From NCBI RefSeq assembly GCF_035582795.1, contig NC_134367.1:41105062-41169061 (forward strand): a DNA stretch of 64,000 nt. The letters run 5' to 3'. Positions 22,101 through 33,633 of this stretch are shown piece by piece; the stretch's first letter is position 1; every line of letters begins with the position of its first letter. This DNA comes from Mycteria americana. Taxonomy: Eukaryota > Chordata > Aves > Ciconiiformes > Ciconiidae. The notes beneath the pieces were generated by a model, which made no database searches, was not told the DNA's origin, and saw nothing but the letters and a program-made list of their open reading frames with translations. Position numbers and translations under genes: made by a program.

Positions 22101-24206
22101 CTGGAGCACAAAGGAGTATAAAGGTGGGGGAGAGGGCTGTGGAAGGGAAGGAGCCAGTAAAAGACCAAATGCTGGCCAAGAGCAGGGGTTCAGAAAGTAA
22201 TGAGTTTTTTCTCTGTTCTCTCAGGTTAAGTAAAATCTGACAGAGCTGCCTTGTGTGATGCTCGTTTCCTTTTCATTAGTGGCTTTGTCAAACTCTCTTC
22301 TAATTTTGCAGCATGTGGTGTAAAAGCCACCTGGCTGTTTGCTACAAGTGAGTCGGGGGTTACACAGAGTTGGTCCATAATAATTTTTCAGAATATTTCT
22401 CATGTAAGGTGCTGGCTTAGTCAAAACTGAAGTATCCTCCGAGACTTGAAACCTGTTGATTTTGGAATTTATTTATCATTTCATGGCTGTTGAAGGTAGG
22501 AATTAGAAATAAAACCCTGCATATACATTCCAAAGAATTAAGGTTCTTGTTTCACATGAAAATTCTTGGTCTAAGTGGGAAGCTCTGACCAGCCACAGAG
22601 CTTTAGGGGATGCTCTAAAACCCTTCAAGCCCTGACTTAACATAATTTTTCTATTAGAGAGCAGCTACTGCACAAATTTAATCAGAAACCTGTGTTGTCT
22701 AAACTGTGTTTGCTTCTCTTCATTTTCTCTTAAATAAACCTTGCTTTAAAAAAAAGGAATAAATACTTTTTCATTAATGTGCTGTCTTAAAATCTGTCCT
22801 CAATAATTAAAAACCAGTCATTTTGGAAGCATTTTTTTATTTTTATAGTGTTGCCATTGTCTTAGAAAACGATGCATTGGGGTACAAAAGGGCCAAGATA
22901 ATTCTGGTTTTTGTTCTCAGTTACTCAAACTGGCAGTACACAGTTACATCACAGGCTGATGGGCAATGGTTTTGCTTCATGCGCTGCTTGGTGGGTTTTG
23001 TCCAGTAGCTGCGAAAGAGTTTCTAACTGCATTTCTGTCCTGAGCCACATCCTGTGCATGTATAGATTTAACAGAAAATGTTCTGAATTGTGTAAAGCAT
23101 GTCTCGATATACACACTGGTTCAGCGTCACTCGAGATGTAAAACTTTAACTGGCCACAAGCTGGCAAGCTAGTATCTGAGAGACTATTCTGAAATCTGGG
23201 GGGAGGGAATAGGTGGTTCTCTTTTACTGTGTTTCTACTGGAGGCTTTTCGTATTTTTAGATGTCATGTGTTTTTCTATGGCAGGGAAATCTACCAAAGG
23301 AGTAGCAGTATTTTCAGCCTTACTAAAGGGACCGGATTCCAGACTACTGAATACTATGACTGCTGGCTACTGTTTTGCCATATTGTGCGATCTACATTTC
23401 TCTACTCAGATCCTAGGGAACTGGGAATGATCTTTTCCTTTAAATGCCACAGCCAAAGAGCAGAAAACAAGTCTAATGGCTCAGGAGATGCTCAGTGCAG
23501 GTGACCAGGAGTTAACTCTCTACGCTGGTATACGCTGCCTGCACAAGTTTGAGCAAGTACCTTTTCTTATGGGATGTGTTCTGATGATAAATGCCCTAAA
23601 AACTGTAAAGGGCTCACATACCTCCGGAAGGAGGTGCTCCACAAATAGCTAAATAACCAGGTCAGTCTTTATCACCGTGGGCTAAACTAGATGTGTCTAC
23701 CTCTTACTGGTTTTCTTTGAGGTGTTTTACAGTAGTCCAGTGGAATGGGCTTGTGACCATCCAGCTCACTTCAAGACACCAGCAGCCACTGTATGGCAGC
23801 GCTTTCTGATCGCTATTTCAACAGCTAGCAGATCCACCCACTTGACAAATGCGGTACATCCCCTTCCTGTTCAGCGTTTTAGACCCAGGTTCTTCCAACT
23901 CTGCATACAAAAAGCCTCTTTTTGCTTGTACCAAACCAATTCCGTGTAATATTCAAAACACAACTGTTTGAGCAATTGTTTCGGCACGATTTATCATAAG
24001 CATCTGTGTTTATATTAAAACTTCATGGAATTTTCAGACTTCTACACCTCTTGTCTCAACATGAACAGATCTAGATGAGTCTATGTATAACATGCATAAT
24101 GCAACTGAATTTATCCACTCAAGTAAGGGGGAACTAAGAGAGAAAAAATATCTCCTACGTAACTATCCTTTCAGTTCTGTAAAGCACTGATTGGAAAATC
24201 AGTTTG
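19174..24206. other. Intergenic between ZNF292 and GJB7 (tail to tail)
   Basis: No gene is recognised. A G+C-rich patch at about 20860-21100 ends in a long pyrimidine tract and CAG followed by an ATG; it is listed as a finding. Open frames here are short, overlap on both strands and lack family resemblance. Part of the left side may still be ZNF292 3' UTR, and part of the right side GJB7 3' UTR. Confidence 0.6.
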
Positions 24207-25049
24207 TCAAATACAGCTTGTGTAATGGGAAGGTGGTCTCTGACCTTCTTCTTTCAAGTCAACGGGGAGCTTTTTTCCACATTTGTCTTGTATATTCAGA
24301 GGCAAGGATGGGGAGCTGTTGTGGAACTGTCCTGCAGCTGCTGGTCTGTTGTGACCAATGACTTCTGATTTGTCGCAATCACGTTTTGAGCCTTGACATT
24401 TCTTGATGTACCTCTTCAGATAACATTTTATGGAGTATTTGAAAATGAGATAACTCAATTCACTTAGATTTAATACAATGCACAGGCATGAAGTTGCCAC
24501 CAGAAAATAGAGGAAAATTATCTTCTCTGTGGGTTTGGAAATATAGCAGTCTACGGTATTGGGACATGGTCTTATGTCACATTTCACAAGACGTGGTACT
24601 TCGAATCCATTGTACAATTTATAAAACAGAACAAGAAAAACTATTTCAAATCCTGTTTTTAAAATAAGGCTGATAAGGTAGGTGCACAGCAATCCCCTAT
24701 CTATCTCTCCTGGACTTTTATAAAGTTTCTGGTTGTGGTGTTTCTCTCTGTTCTCTCGGTAAGCAACATGAAAAACAACCAAGAATGAAGGGGTGGAGAC
24801 CATGATTAATTGCAAAGCCCAAAGTCTGATGTGGGAGACAGGGAAAAAATGGTCAAAGCAGACATTTTCACAACCAGGCTGCTTGATATTGCATTCAAAT
24901 TCATCGTGTTCGTATTTCCAGATGTTTTCTGCAGCTGCAATGTAAACCAGTAAGCGGAATATGAACACAACTGCTACCCAAATTCTTCCAATTCCTGTTG
25001 AATATTTATTCACTCCACTCAGCAGATCACATAGGAATCCCCAGCTCAT
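24207..25049 (-). CDS. GJB7: Gap junction beta-7 (connexin) coding exon
   Basis: It encodes a 280-residue connexin, a four-pass plasma-membrane protein whose hexamers form gap-junction hemichannels. I start at ATG 25047-25049 ([17 protein letters not shown]), the standard connexin N-terminus. A CAG acceptor lies four bases upstream, so the codons further upstream are intron. The first extracellular loop has C53, C60 and C64 (C-x6-C-x3-C). The second has C157, C162 and C168 (C-x4-C-x5-C, beta type) followed by SKPTEK. Transmembrane segments fall near residues 21-40, 76-95, 124-145 and 178-200. The closest family member I recognise is GJB7 (connexin 25), and the position between ZNF292 and SMIM8 agrees. 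The cytoplasmic tail is about 60 residues longer than the roughly 223-residue human protein. A single coding exon with a 5' UTR intron is typical of connexin genes. Confidence 0.96.
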   Translation of the reverse strand: MSWGFLCDLLSGVNKYSTGIGRIWVAVVFIFRLLVYIAAAENIWKYEHDEFECNIKQPGCENVCFDHFFPVSHIRLWALQLIMVSTPSFLVVFHVAYRENREKHHNQKLYKSPGEIDRGLLCTYLISLILKTGFEIVFLVLFYKLYNGFEVPRLVKCDIRPCPNTVDCYISKPTEKIIFLYFLVATSCLCIVLNLSELSYLIFKYSIKCYLKRYIKKCQGSKRDCDKSEVIGHNRPAAAGQFHNSSPSLPLNIQDKCGKKLPVDLKEEGQRPPSHYTSCI

Positions 25050-25053
25050 TTTT

Positions 25054-27673
25054 CTGCTCAAGGAAAGAAGGAAATGCTGTATCAAAGAAACACAAGATCA
25101 GAGAGATGCTTCCTCTTGGGTGAAGAAAAATGAGATGTTAATTCAAGGTGAAATATAACCAGTAGCTGAAGCAATTTAAAATTATTAAGCATTTAAAAAG
25201 GAAAACAACAACAAAAAACTGCTCTTAGTTCTCATAATTTCTACCTTCTGAGGCTAGTACACAAAATTTATTTGCTGTTAAAATAGATTTTGTCAGTTAG
25301 GCTGAAGCCTAATTGTTCTGTTAAACTGTCCTCTGCAAGTAAATGTGCCTGTTCTTCCCCAGGGTCTCGTGAGCGTCAGGTGGAGCTTTCTCTGGCAAGT
25401 TCAGGCTAGCACTCTGCCACTGAGGTACACTCAACTTAGCCCTGTCAGTTATGCAAATACTAAACACAGTCAAATCAGATTTCACTTTCAAATTTATGTA
25501 TAGGAGCCATGTGTGCCGTAAGAAGTTGACTACCAAAATGCAAACTGTTTTCTTTTTGTCTGTGATCTAACTTCTCGGTAAACTTGTGCAATATTTTAAA
25601 TCCTGTCCTGCTTCATTGGATTTTCTTTGTTGTATTTCTTATCATTCAAGAAATGCACTAAATTTTACTCAAAAAATGTTTTTATTTTCTAGTTTCTTTT
25701 CTGCACAAGGCTTCCCTTGTCCTAACTCTGGAACACTTCTTTTGGAAGAGCTGCCTAAGGAGCCATTGGCAGCCAGACTCTCCTCAAAAGTCAAAAGAAG
25801 ACCTGAGATAACCACCAAGAGCATACAGTCACCTTTCCACCTGGCCCCACCTCCGAGGTCTGCACGGATCTTTGAGGATACCAAGCTCCTTTGTTTTGGA
25901 AGAGCAAAAAGTAGATGTATTCCCAGGACACTGAATGGCTGGAAGACATGAGGAGGGAAATCTGAGAAGTTTCCAGACCTGTGTTCTGTCTTTTAATGTC
26001 CTCATCCCATCTACTGCTTCTGCAAGCTCTGCCTAGCAGGAGAGATAACGTACCCCTCTGTGGCTGCAGTGGTACTTGCAAATCCCGCTGCCACTGCTGT
26101 AGCTGCAGTTAGTACTGATGTATGAGCAAGTTCATCAACTGGCAAGTTTGAGTATGGCTAGTAATCAGGCCACAGCATCACAAAGCTCAACACAGACAGA
26201 AAGCTCAGTACTTCTTTTGCTGTTCCTTGATTCTGCAGCCCATCGTGACTTCTGCTGGAAAATAAGGTTATTTGCCTATTTGGGTATTCCTACATTGCTA
26301 CCGTTAGAGCTGGTGACTTACTTGAGGAGCTGAGGGACAGCTGCAGAAATGAATATATTGCTGATTTATACTGGGAAGGACGTTGAAAAAAGATATTCTC
26401 ACAAAGAATGGTTACCAAGCTACTCCTATGTGCTGCAGGTGAAAAAGAAGAACAGGGGAGCATCAGTTGACTTATAACCTATCAGACATATGCTTATATG
26501 CTTCTAAATATGTTTGGCAGGGTGGTGACTTTGTCGTTAGAGAGCTATTTCTGTCCTCTGTGTCTGCAGTTAGAGCTCAAGCAGAAGTTCAAATCAAGCT
26601 CTTCAAGGCATCAGCACTAGGGCTTTTAATGCTTTCTAGATAAGTAATACACAGTCAAAACATCGGTCTCAAAGGAGCTGAATAGCAAAGCACGAAGATA
26701 CTACTCCGTAATAAAGCACAGGCAAGGAAACAAAACCTTCACGTGAGCGAGTGTGACTATTAACATGTATTAGCGCATCTTGTGGATAAGCTGTCCTCTG
26801 GAGGAGATTTGAAAGAAAACCTCAAAAGGCCTTTCCTAGGATTTTAACATGTGCACAAGCACTATAGAAGGGCAGATGTATTTTGTTATTCCATGGAAAA
26901 CAAGTATGGCTGTAAGTGGGCTTTTGCTAATGGCCATAAGAACTGTACCACCCCTTTCTAATGTAAAAAGCCTAATGTCACCTGTCAGTCCATGACTGGA
27001 GTTACACCAGTTCTGAGCCTCCAGCTGAACAAGTCAGGACAGAAATGGAAGATATGCTGGGTCACCAGCAAGGCACAAAAATCAGTGGGAACCAACACTG
27101 GTGGAAATCAGGCCATGGAGATACCTAAATACAGATTGAGAAATTTACCTTGAGGTCTCTTTTCCCAAAACTGGGCTGCTACTTCCTTACCTAAGCAGCA
27201 AGAGGGGTTAGAAAAGAACAACTGTACACCTGCTTTTGCCAATTCCACATTGAGGAGAAGGATGCGAAGGGGAAAAGAAAGTCCTGCCCAAAGAAAATGG
27301 GGATCAAGTATTTGACTAAAATCTCCAGCAGATCCTGAGCAATGGGCAAATTCTCGGCTGGATGAAATTTCTGCAAAGCTATTTTGAAAGACAGCAACAC
27401 ATTCTGGTACCAAGAAGTCTGGCAGTGAGGCAGCAGGGATTTCACAGGACTAAAGTCAGCTCCTGGTCTGTGTGCTCAGCTGATGAGAAACTGAAATTTA
27501 TTAAAGGACTGCAGAGCAGGTCTTGTGGCCAGCAGTGCTTCTGCAGCCAGAAGTCTGCAGAGTTTTGGTTATATTTTTCCACTTGCAGCCTCCACTTGAT
27601 GTTAAAAAATGGTTGTATAGGACAACCTTCAACCACAAGCCTAAAGGGCCACAGAGCCTGTTTTGTGGTATTG
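25054..27673. other. GJB7 5' intron / intergenic
   Basis: Upstream of the GJB7 coding exon, the minus strand reads an acceptor (TTGAGCAG|AAAA, exon starting at 25053), so this region is probably the 5' UTR intron of GJB7. I could not place the non-coding first exon. No repeats or genes are recognised here. Confidence 0.5.
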
Positions 27674-28106
27674 TGTGCTGGGTTGATCGTGGCTGGATGC
27701 CAGGTGCCCACCAAAGCCCCCCTATCACTCCCTCCTCAGCTGGACAGGAGAGAGAAAATATAACAAAAAGCTCATGGGTCAAGATAAGGACAGGGAGAGA
27801 TCACTCACCAATTACCATCACAGGCAAAACAGACTTGGGGAAAGTAATTTAATTTATTACCAATCAAATCAGAGTAGGGTAAAGAGAAATAAAACCAAAT
27901 CTTAAAACACCTTCCCCCACCCCTCCCTTCTTCCCTTCTTCTCAATTTTCTCTACCTCCTCTCCCTGAGCAGCACAGGGGGATGGGGAGTGGGGATTGTG
28001 GTCAGTTCATCACACGTTGTCTCTGCTGCTCCTTCCTCCTCACACTATTCCCCTGCTCCAGCGTGGGGTCCTCCACGGGCTGCAAGTGGATATCTGCTCC
28101 ACCATG
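27674..28106 (-). mobile_element. ERV LTR, left segment (interrupted by CR1)
   Basis: This is one part of an avian endogenous-retrovirus LTR that continues at 30582. The edge begins TGTGCTGGG. The 5 bp just outside, TATTG (27669-27673), recurs at 30981-30985 beyond the other edge, giving a 5-bp target duplication. On the minus strand an AATAAA lies near 27856-27861, which supports minus orientation. The segment ends at CCATG (28102-28106), where a CR1 has inserted. No internal viral genes flank it, so it is a solo LTR. Confidence 0.85.
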
Positions 28107-28194
28107 AATCACAGAATCACAGAATCGTATAGGTTGGAAAAGACCTTTAAGATCATCGAGTCCAACCATAAACCTAACACTACCAAGACCACCA

Positions 28195-30339
28195 CTACAC
28201 CATGTCCCTAAGCACCTCATCCAGACGTCCTTTAAATACCTCCAGGGATGGTGACTCAACCGCTTCCCTGGGCAGTCTGTTCCAATGCTTGATAACCCTC
28301 TCGGTGAAGAAAAATTTCCTAATATCCAGTCTAAACCTCCCCTGGCGCAACTTGAGGCCATTTCCTCTCGTCCTATCACTTATTACCTGGGAGAAGAGAC
28401 CGACCCCCACCTCACTACAACCTCCTTTCAGGTAGTTGTAGAGAGCCATAAGGTCTCCCCTCAGCCTCCTTTTCTCCAGGCTAAACAGTCCCAGCTCCCT
28501 CAGCCGCTCCTCATAAGACTTCTGCTCCAGACCCTTCACCAGCTTCGTTGCCCTTCTCTGGACTCGCTCCAGCACCTCAATGTCTCTCTTGTAGTGGGGG
28601 GCCCAAAACTGAACACAGTATTCGAGGTGCAGCCTCACCAGTGCTGAGTACAGGGGGACGATCACTTCCCTAGTCCTGCTGGCCACACTATTCCTGATAC
28701 AAGCCAGGATGCTGTTGGCCTTCTTGGCCACCTGGGCACACTGCTGGCTCATATTCAGCCGGCTGTCAACCAACACCCCCGGGTCCTTTTCTGCCTGGCA
28801 GCTTTCCAGCCACTCTTCCCCAAGCCTGTAGCGTTGCATGGGGTTGCTGTGGCCCAAGTGCAGGACCTTGCACTTGGCCTTGTTGAACCTCATACAGTTG
28901 GCCTCGGCCCATCGATCCAGCCTGTCCAGGTCCCTCTGCAGAGCCTTCCTACCCTCAAGCAGATCAACACTCCCGCCCAACTTGGTGTTGTCTGCAAACT
29001 TACTGAGGGTGCACTCGATCCCTTCATCCAGATCATTGATAAAGATGTTAAACAGAACTGGCCCCAACACCGAGCCCTGGGGAACACCGCTTGTGACTGG
29101 CTGCCAACTGGAGTAAACTCCATTCACCACCACTCTTTGGGCGCGGCAGTCCAGCCAGTTCTTTACCCAGCGAAGAGTACACCCGTCCAAGCCATGAGCA
29201 GCCAGTTTCTCCAGGAGAATGCTGTGGGAAACCGTGTCAAAGGCTTTACTGAAGTCTAGGTAGACAACATCCACGGCCTTCCCCTCATCTACTAGGCAGG
29301 TCACCTTGTCGTAGAAGGAGATCAGGTTGGTCAAGCAGGACCTGCCTTTCCTGAACCCATGCTGGCTGGGCTTGATCCCTTGGTTATTCTCTACGTGCCG
29401 TGTGATAGCGCTCAGGATGATCTGCTCCATCGACTTCCCCGGCACCAAGGTCAGGCTGACAGGCCTGTAGTTCCCCGGGTCCTCCTTCCGGCCCTTCTTG
29501 AAGATGGGCATCACATTAGCTAATCTCCAGTCAGCAGGGACCTCCCCAGTTAGCCAGGACTGCTGGTAAATGATGGAAAGGGGCTTGGTGAGCACATCTG
29601 CCAGTTCCTTCAGTACTCTCTGGGGGATCTCATCAGGCCCCATAGACTTGTGAGTGTCTAAGTGGTGCAGCAGGTCACTCACCATTTCCCCCTGGATTAT
29701 GGGGGCTCCATTCTGGTCCCCGTCCCTATCTTTCAACTCCGGGGGCTGGGTACCCAGAGAACAATTGGCCCTGCTACTAAAGACTGAGGCAAAGAAGGCA
29801 TTAAGTACCTCAGCCTTTTCCTCATCCTTGATCACTGTGTTCCGTCCCCCATCTACTAGGGGCTGGAGATTCTCCTTAGCTCTCCTTTTGCTGCTAATGT
29901 ATTTGAAGAAGTATTTTTTGTTGTCTTTTACAGCAGCAGCCAGATTGAGCTCTAGCTCCGCTTTGGCCCTTCTAATTTTCTCCCTGCACAGCCTTGCTAC
30001 ACCTTTGTAGTCCTCCTGAGTTGCCCGCCCCTTCTTCCAGAGGTCATAGACTCTCCTCTTTTTCCTGAGTTCGAGCCAGAGCTCTCTAGTCAGCCAGGCC
30101 GGTCTTCTTCCCCGCCGGCTCATCTTTCGGCACCTGGGGACAGCCCGCTCTTGTGCCTCTAGGACTTCCTCCTTAAAGAATGCCCAGCCTTCCTGGACCC
30201 CTTTGCCCATTAGGGCTGCCTCCCAGGGGACTCTCTCGACCAGTCTCCTAAACAGGCCGAAGTCTGCCCTCCGGAAGTCTAAGGTGGCAGTTTTGCTGAC
30301 CCCCCTCGCCGCTTCTCCGCGTATCAAAAACTCTATCAT
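28195..30339 (-). pseudogene. CR1 ORF2, reverse-transcriptase part (714 codons open)
   Basis: A long open frame encodes the CR1 reverse transcriptase and C-terminal domain, ending LDEVLRDMV. Recognisable RT motifs are [29 protein letters not shown] (about 29230-29270), [14 protein letters not shown] (about 29050-29090) and the catalytic block. In the catalytic block the second aspartate is replaced: the sequence reads FADNTKL (Asn codon at 28987-28989) instead of the usual FADDTKL. This should abolish polymerase activity. The frame is also cut off from the endonuclease part by a frameshift near 30340-30390, so I call it a pseudogene despite its length. It lies inside the CR1 copy nested in an LTR. 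Confidence 0.92.
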
Positions 30340-30581
30340 TTCGTGATCGCTCTGCCCAAGACAGCCTCCATCACATGGCTCACAAGTCCTTCTCTGTTTG
30401 TGAACAAGAGGTCCAGCGGGGCACCTTCCCTCGTTGGCTCGCTCACCAGCTGTGTCAGGAGGTTATCTGCCACACTCTCCAGGAACCTCCTAGACTGTTT
30501 CCTCTCTGCTGTATTGTATTTCCAGCAGACATCCGGCAGGTTGAAGTCCCCCATAAGAACAAGGGCTAGTGATCGTGCAGC
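30336..30581 (-). pseudogene. CR1 ORF2, endonuclease remnant
   Basis: The minus strand encodes the C-terminal part of an apurinic-type endonuclease domain: LVLMGDFNLPDVCWKYNT, then an [10 protein letters not shown] motif. The frame runs out at a stop just past 30339. The continuation (QSDHEMIEF) is in another frame, which indicates a one-base indel around 30360-30390. The open frame also continues upstream out of the CR1 into the LTR sequence (to about 30746), but that part is not CR1 protein. Confidence 0.88.
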
Positions 30582-30980
30582 CCATGGACCTCCATGGGCT
30601 TGCAGGGGGACAGCCTGCTTCACCATGGTCTTCACCACGGGCTGCAGGGAAATCTCTGCTCCAGCGCCTAGAGCACCTCCTCTCCCTCCTTCTTCTTCTT
30701 CACTGACCTTGGTGTCTGCAGGGTTGTTTCTCTCACATATTCTCACTCTTCTCTCCAGCTGCAGTTTCCCTTGCAGAGTTTTTTTTCCCCCTTCTTAAAC
30801 ATGTTATCCCAGAGGCGCTACCACCGTCGCTGATGGGCTCAGCCTTGGCCAGGGGCGGGTCCATCTCGGAGCTGGCTGGCATTGGCTCTGTCAGACATAG
30901 GGGAAGCTTCTAGCAGCTTTGCACAGAAGCCACCCCTGTAGCCCCCCCGCTACCAAAACTGGCCACGCAAACCCAATGCA
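30582..30980 (-). mobile_element. ERV LTR, right segment
   Basis: This is the second part of the LTR that begins at 27674. It resumes at CCATGGACCTCCATGGGC and ends ACCCAATGCA, followed by the target duplication TATTG (30981-30985). Removing the CR1 and one copy of its target duplication leaves an LTR of about 827 bp with TG...CA termini. The TG...CA ends and 5-bp duplication fit several avian ERV groups; I do not assign a family name. Confidence 0.85.
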
Positions 30981-30985
30981 TATTG

Positions 30986-33066
30986 TTTGGGTTGTAACCA
31001 GCACAGCTCCTCTGTTCAAAGGAGCTGCAAATGTGCCTTTAAAAGGTTATGTTTGCTTTTTGCACCACTGTTGCTATAGAAGATTGTGGATGTTAACCGA
31101 TGCTTTTGTATCCTTTGAAAATACAGTTAATTCACTGAAGCATTGCAAAGAACATATGGAACGGAAAAAATAAAATGGACTTCAAAGATAAGGAGTTACT
31201 CAACAGGTGAACAAGAGATAATTGACTTCATAGCACAGCACAGGCACAGGCTGATGAGAGGTTAAGTTAGCTGAGGCTAGAGAAGACAAAGACATTATGG
31301 GCTGTATGAAATTCAGAGAAAGGTGAGGATTCAGACAACAAAAAAAGAGACCTCTTCAAGTAAGCACACAATTGAGCAGCAGGAAAAAAGATGACAGTGG
31401 TATGAGGTTTTGTAACACTTGTGTGAGTGGCAGTACATGTGGAAGCAGATGCCAAGAGTAGTGTCGGGGCATGATGCTTTAGCAAATTATATTCTGACTA
31501 ACGTAAGGACAAGAGAGGAAAAAATGTGATCCAAATCCTTGTAGCCAAAGAGAGATTTCAACCTTAGCATTCAGAAGAGGTTCATTTTGTGCAGAATGAA
31601 TCAAAGGGAGTCAAGAAGGGAACGGGCTAAAGAAATTGAGTAGATTGTGGGAAATGTAGATGACATTAATTTGCATCAAGCTAATGTCCAGTGTTGAGGC
31701 TAACAATGAAATTACTCAAAAGTTTAAAAAAATAACAAAAGAGTCAAAGGGGGATCTGTTTGGCACTGTGGAAATAAAGACCACAAAAAGACTTAGCCTA
31801 TATTGGAAATTACAAAGGAGGCACTAGAGAGTCTTAAACAGTAAAAGAAAGATTATTTGCTCCAAGTGCTCAAGAAAAAGTTGAATGGAGGAAGAAGTGG
31901 AGAGCAGGGATTTGAGGTTAGATTTACTTTAACCCCCTGCTCCATACACATACACACAGGCACACCCCAACTTGGACACAAGCTGAAGATTAGAGATACG
32001 TTGATTTGTTGTACTCATTTCTAGCTGAAGTACCAGGGATGAGCATGAAAACAAGTGCCTGGGCTTCTTCTATTACCAGCCAGGGAATGAAGCACGTAAT
32101 CTCTCTTCCTCCTCACATACATCATTTATTCCCTAGATGTGAGGTAAACACTCCCCACCACCGACACACACACCTACACACACACCCCTTGTCCTGTTCA
32201 CTAGAGACACAAGTGACCAGAAGATGCTCCACACCCCCCGCTTCCCTCAGACATACCAGTGGCTTAGATCCTCCCCTTAAGGCTGTACACATGCTCTGCT
32301 GAGCAAACAGAGCAACCTGAATGCACCATTAACGTCTGAGTGTACTGAATGTACTTTATTGAGTAAAGTGTTTGAATAATGCTATTGTTGTTGAATATAT
32401 TCATCAACTAATCATTTCTGTCATTCAATGAGGTCTACAAAAGGTTGGCTAATGTGGATTGAGTAATGTATCCATTGAAAAGCATTGTTACTCAGAGAAT
32501 TAGTTCACCTAGATTTCAGTCAGCTCTGCTAATTTAATTACTTTAAAAGCAGAAAAGGTATGTTTGTGCAGAGGAAAATGGGAAAAAAAGTAAGAAAATG
32601 CAAGAACAAGCTGACTAAGTAGAGAGGAAGTGGGGAAAGCATCCAAAGCATTAGGGGCACAAAGAGGGCAGGCAGCTTGGAGCTTGGAGAGCAGACAAAT
32701 TACAGGAAGAAGGTGCAGTATTATGGGAAATGGAGATGGAACCATGAGAAACAACAGAAAGAACACGAGCCTGGGAACAGTGGATCTATGAATTCTGTAC
32801 AAGCAAGCTGAATTATCCTTAAAGGCTGAGAGATGGAAAAACACTTTCTGATATAAACATAGCTAATGGGAGTATTTTCCTGCACCTACAATTTAGCTTT
32901 TCTTTTCTTTTCTTTTTTTTTGACAGGAAGAAAGAGAACCATAAATAGTGGCAAAGGTAATAAAGCAGAGAGCAGAAGTAGAGAATCACAGAGAACGATA
33001 TAGGATCATAGAAAAGCAGAGCTGGTAACAATCTTGAGAGTATATCCTCTCCATTTCTTTTACAAC
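30986..33066. other. Intergenic between GJB7 and SMIM8, left part
   Basis: No gene is recognised. The stretch at about 32980-33060 (AGAATCACAGAG..., GGATCATAGAAAAGCAGAG) looks like the very diverged 3' end of an old CR1 in minus orientation. A short CA-rich patch lies near 32157-32190. Confidence 0.55.
32980..33060 (-). mobile_element. Possible ancient CR1 3' fragment
   Basis: AATCACAG and ATCATAGAA motifs, then AAAGCAGAGCTGG, resemble the reverse complement of an older CR1 subfamily's terminal region. The match is short and diverged. It ends next to the LTR at 33067. Confidence 0.4.
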
Positions 33067-33633
33067 TGTCCTGGTTTTGGCTGGGATCGAGTTAATTTTC
33101 TTCCTAGTAGCTGGTATAGTGCTGTGGTTTAGATTTAGTACAAGAATAATGTGATAACACACTGATGTTTTAGTTGTTGCTGAGCAGTGCTTACACTGGT
33201 CAAGGACTTTTCAGCTTCCCATGCTCTGCCAGGCGCACAAGAAGCTGGGAGGGGGTGCAACCAGGACAGCTGATCCAAACTGGCCAAAGGGCTATTCCAT
33301 ACCATATAACATCATGCTCAGTATAGAAAGTGGGGGGAGTTGGCTGGGGTGCGGCGATCGCTGCTTGAGGACAGGCTGGGCATCAGTCGGTGGGTGGTGA
33401 GCAGTTTCATCACTTGGGGTTTTTTTGTTTTTCCCTGGGTTTTGTTCCTCTCTCTCTGTCTCTCTCATTTTCCTTTTCATTACAATTTTTTTTTTAATTA
33501 TTAAACTGTTCTTATCTCAACCCATGAGTTTTCTTACTTTTGCTCTTCAGATTCTCTCCCTCATCCCACTGGGGGGGAGGCTGAGCGAGTGACTATGTGG
33601 TGCTTGGTTGCCGACTGGGGCTAAACCACGACA
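33067..33633 (+). mobile_element. Solo LTR, copy A (TGTCCTGG...CACGACA)
   Basis: This 567-bp element begins TGTCCTGGTTTTGGCTGGGA and ends CCACGACA. The flanks ACAAC (33062-33066) and ACAAT (33634-33638) are a 4/5 match and could be an aged 5-bp target duplication. It is closely similar along its length to the LTR at 57393-57960, so the two are members of one family. ATTAAA near 33500 could be the polyadenylation signal. The TATA-like site is degraded to TATAGAAA, and the upstream palindrome seen in copy B is changed to TAACATCA. No internal viral sequence is attached. Confidence 0.9.

Larger units (their letters stand above)
28107..30581 (-). mobile_element. CR1 retrotransposon, 2.5 kb, 5'-truncated, nested in LTR
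   Basis: The left edge carries AATCACAGAATCACAGAATC, the reverse complement of the CR1 terminal octamer repeat, so the 3' end is at the left. The element contains most of ORF2 (end of the endonuclease, whole reverse transcriptase) and lacks ORF1 and the 5' UTR. CCATG occurs at both junctions (28102-28106 and 30582-30586), consistent with a short target duplication. The surrounding LTR resumes exactly at the far side. The sequence is close to the 9.7-kb and 42-kb copies, so all three belong to one family, probably CR1-J-like. Confidence 0.95.

Noticed and set aside
25050-25085. Upstream start for the connexin frame ([12 protein letters not shown]...)
   Set aside because: These codons overlap a splice acceptor, and connexins begin MSW/MGDW-like at the chosen Met.
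28285-30010. Several plus-strand frames across the CR1
   Set aside because: They are the reverse-strand shadows of the CR1 ORF2.
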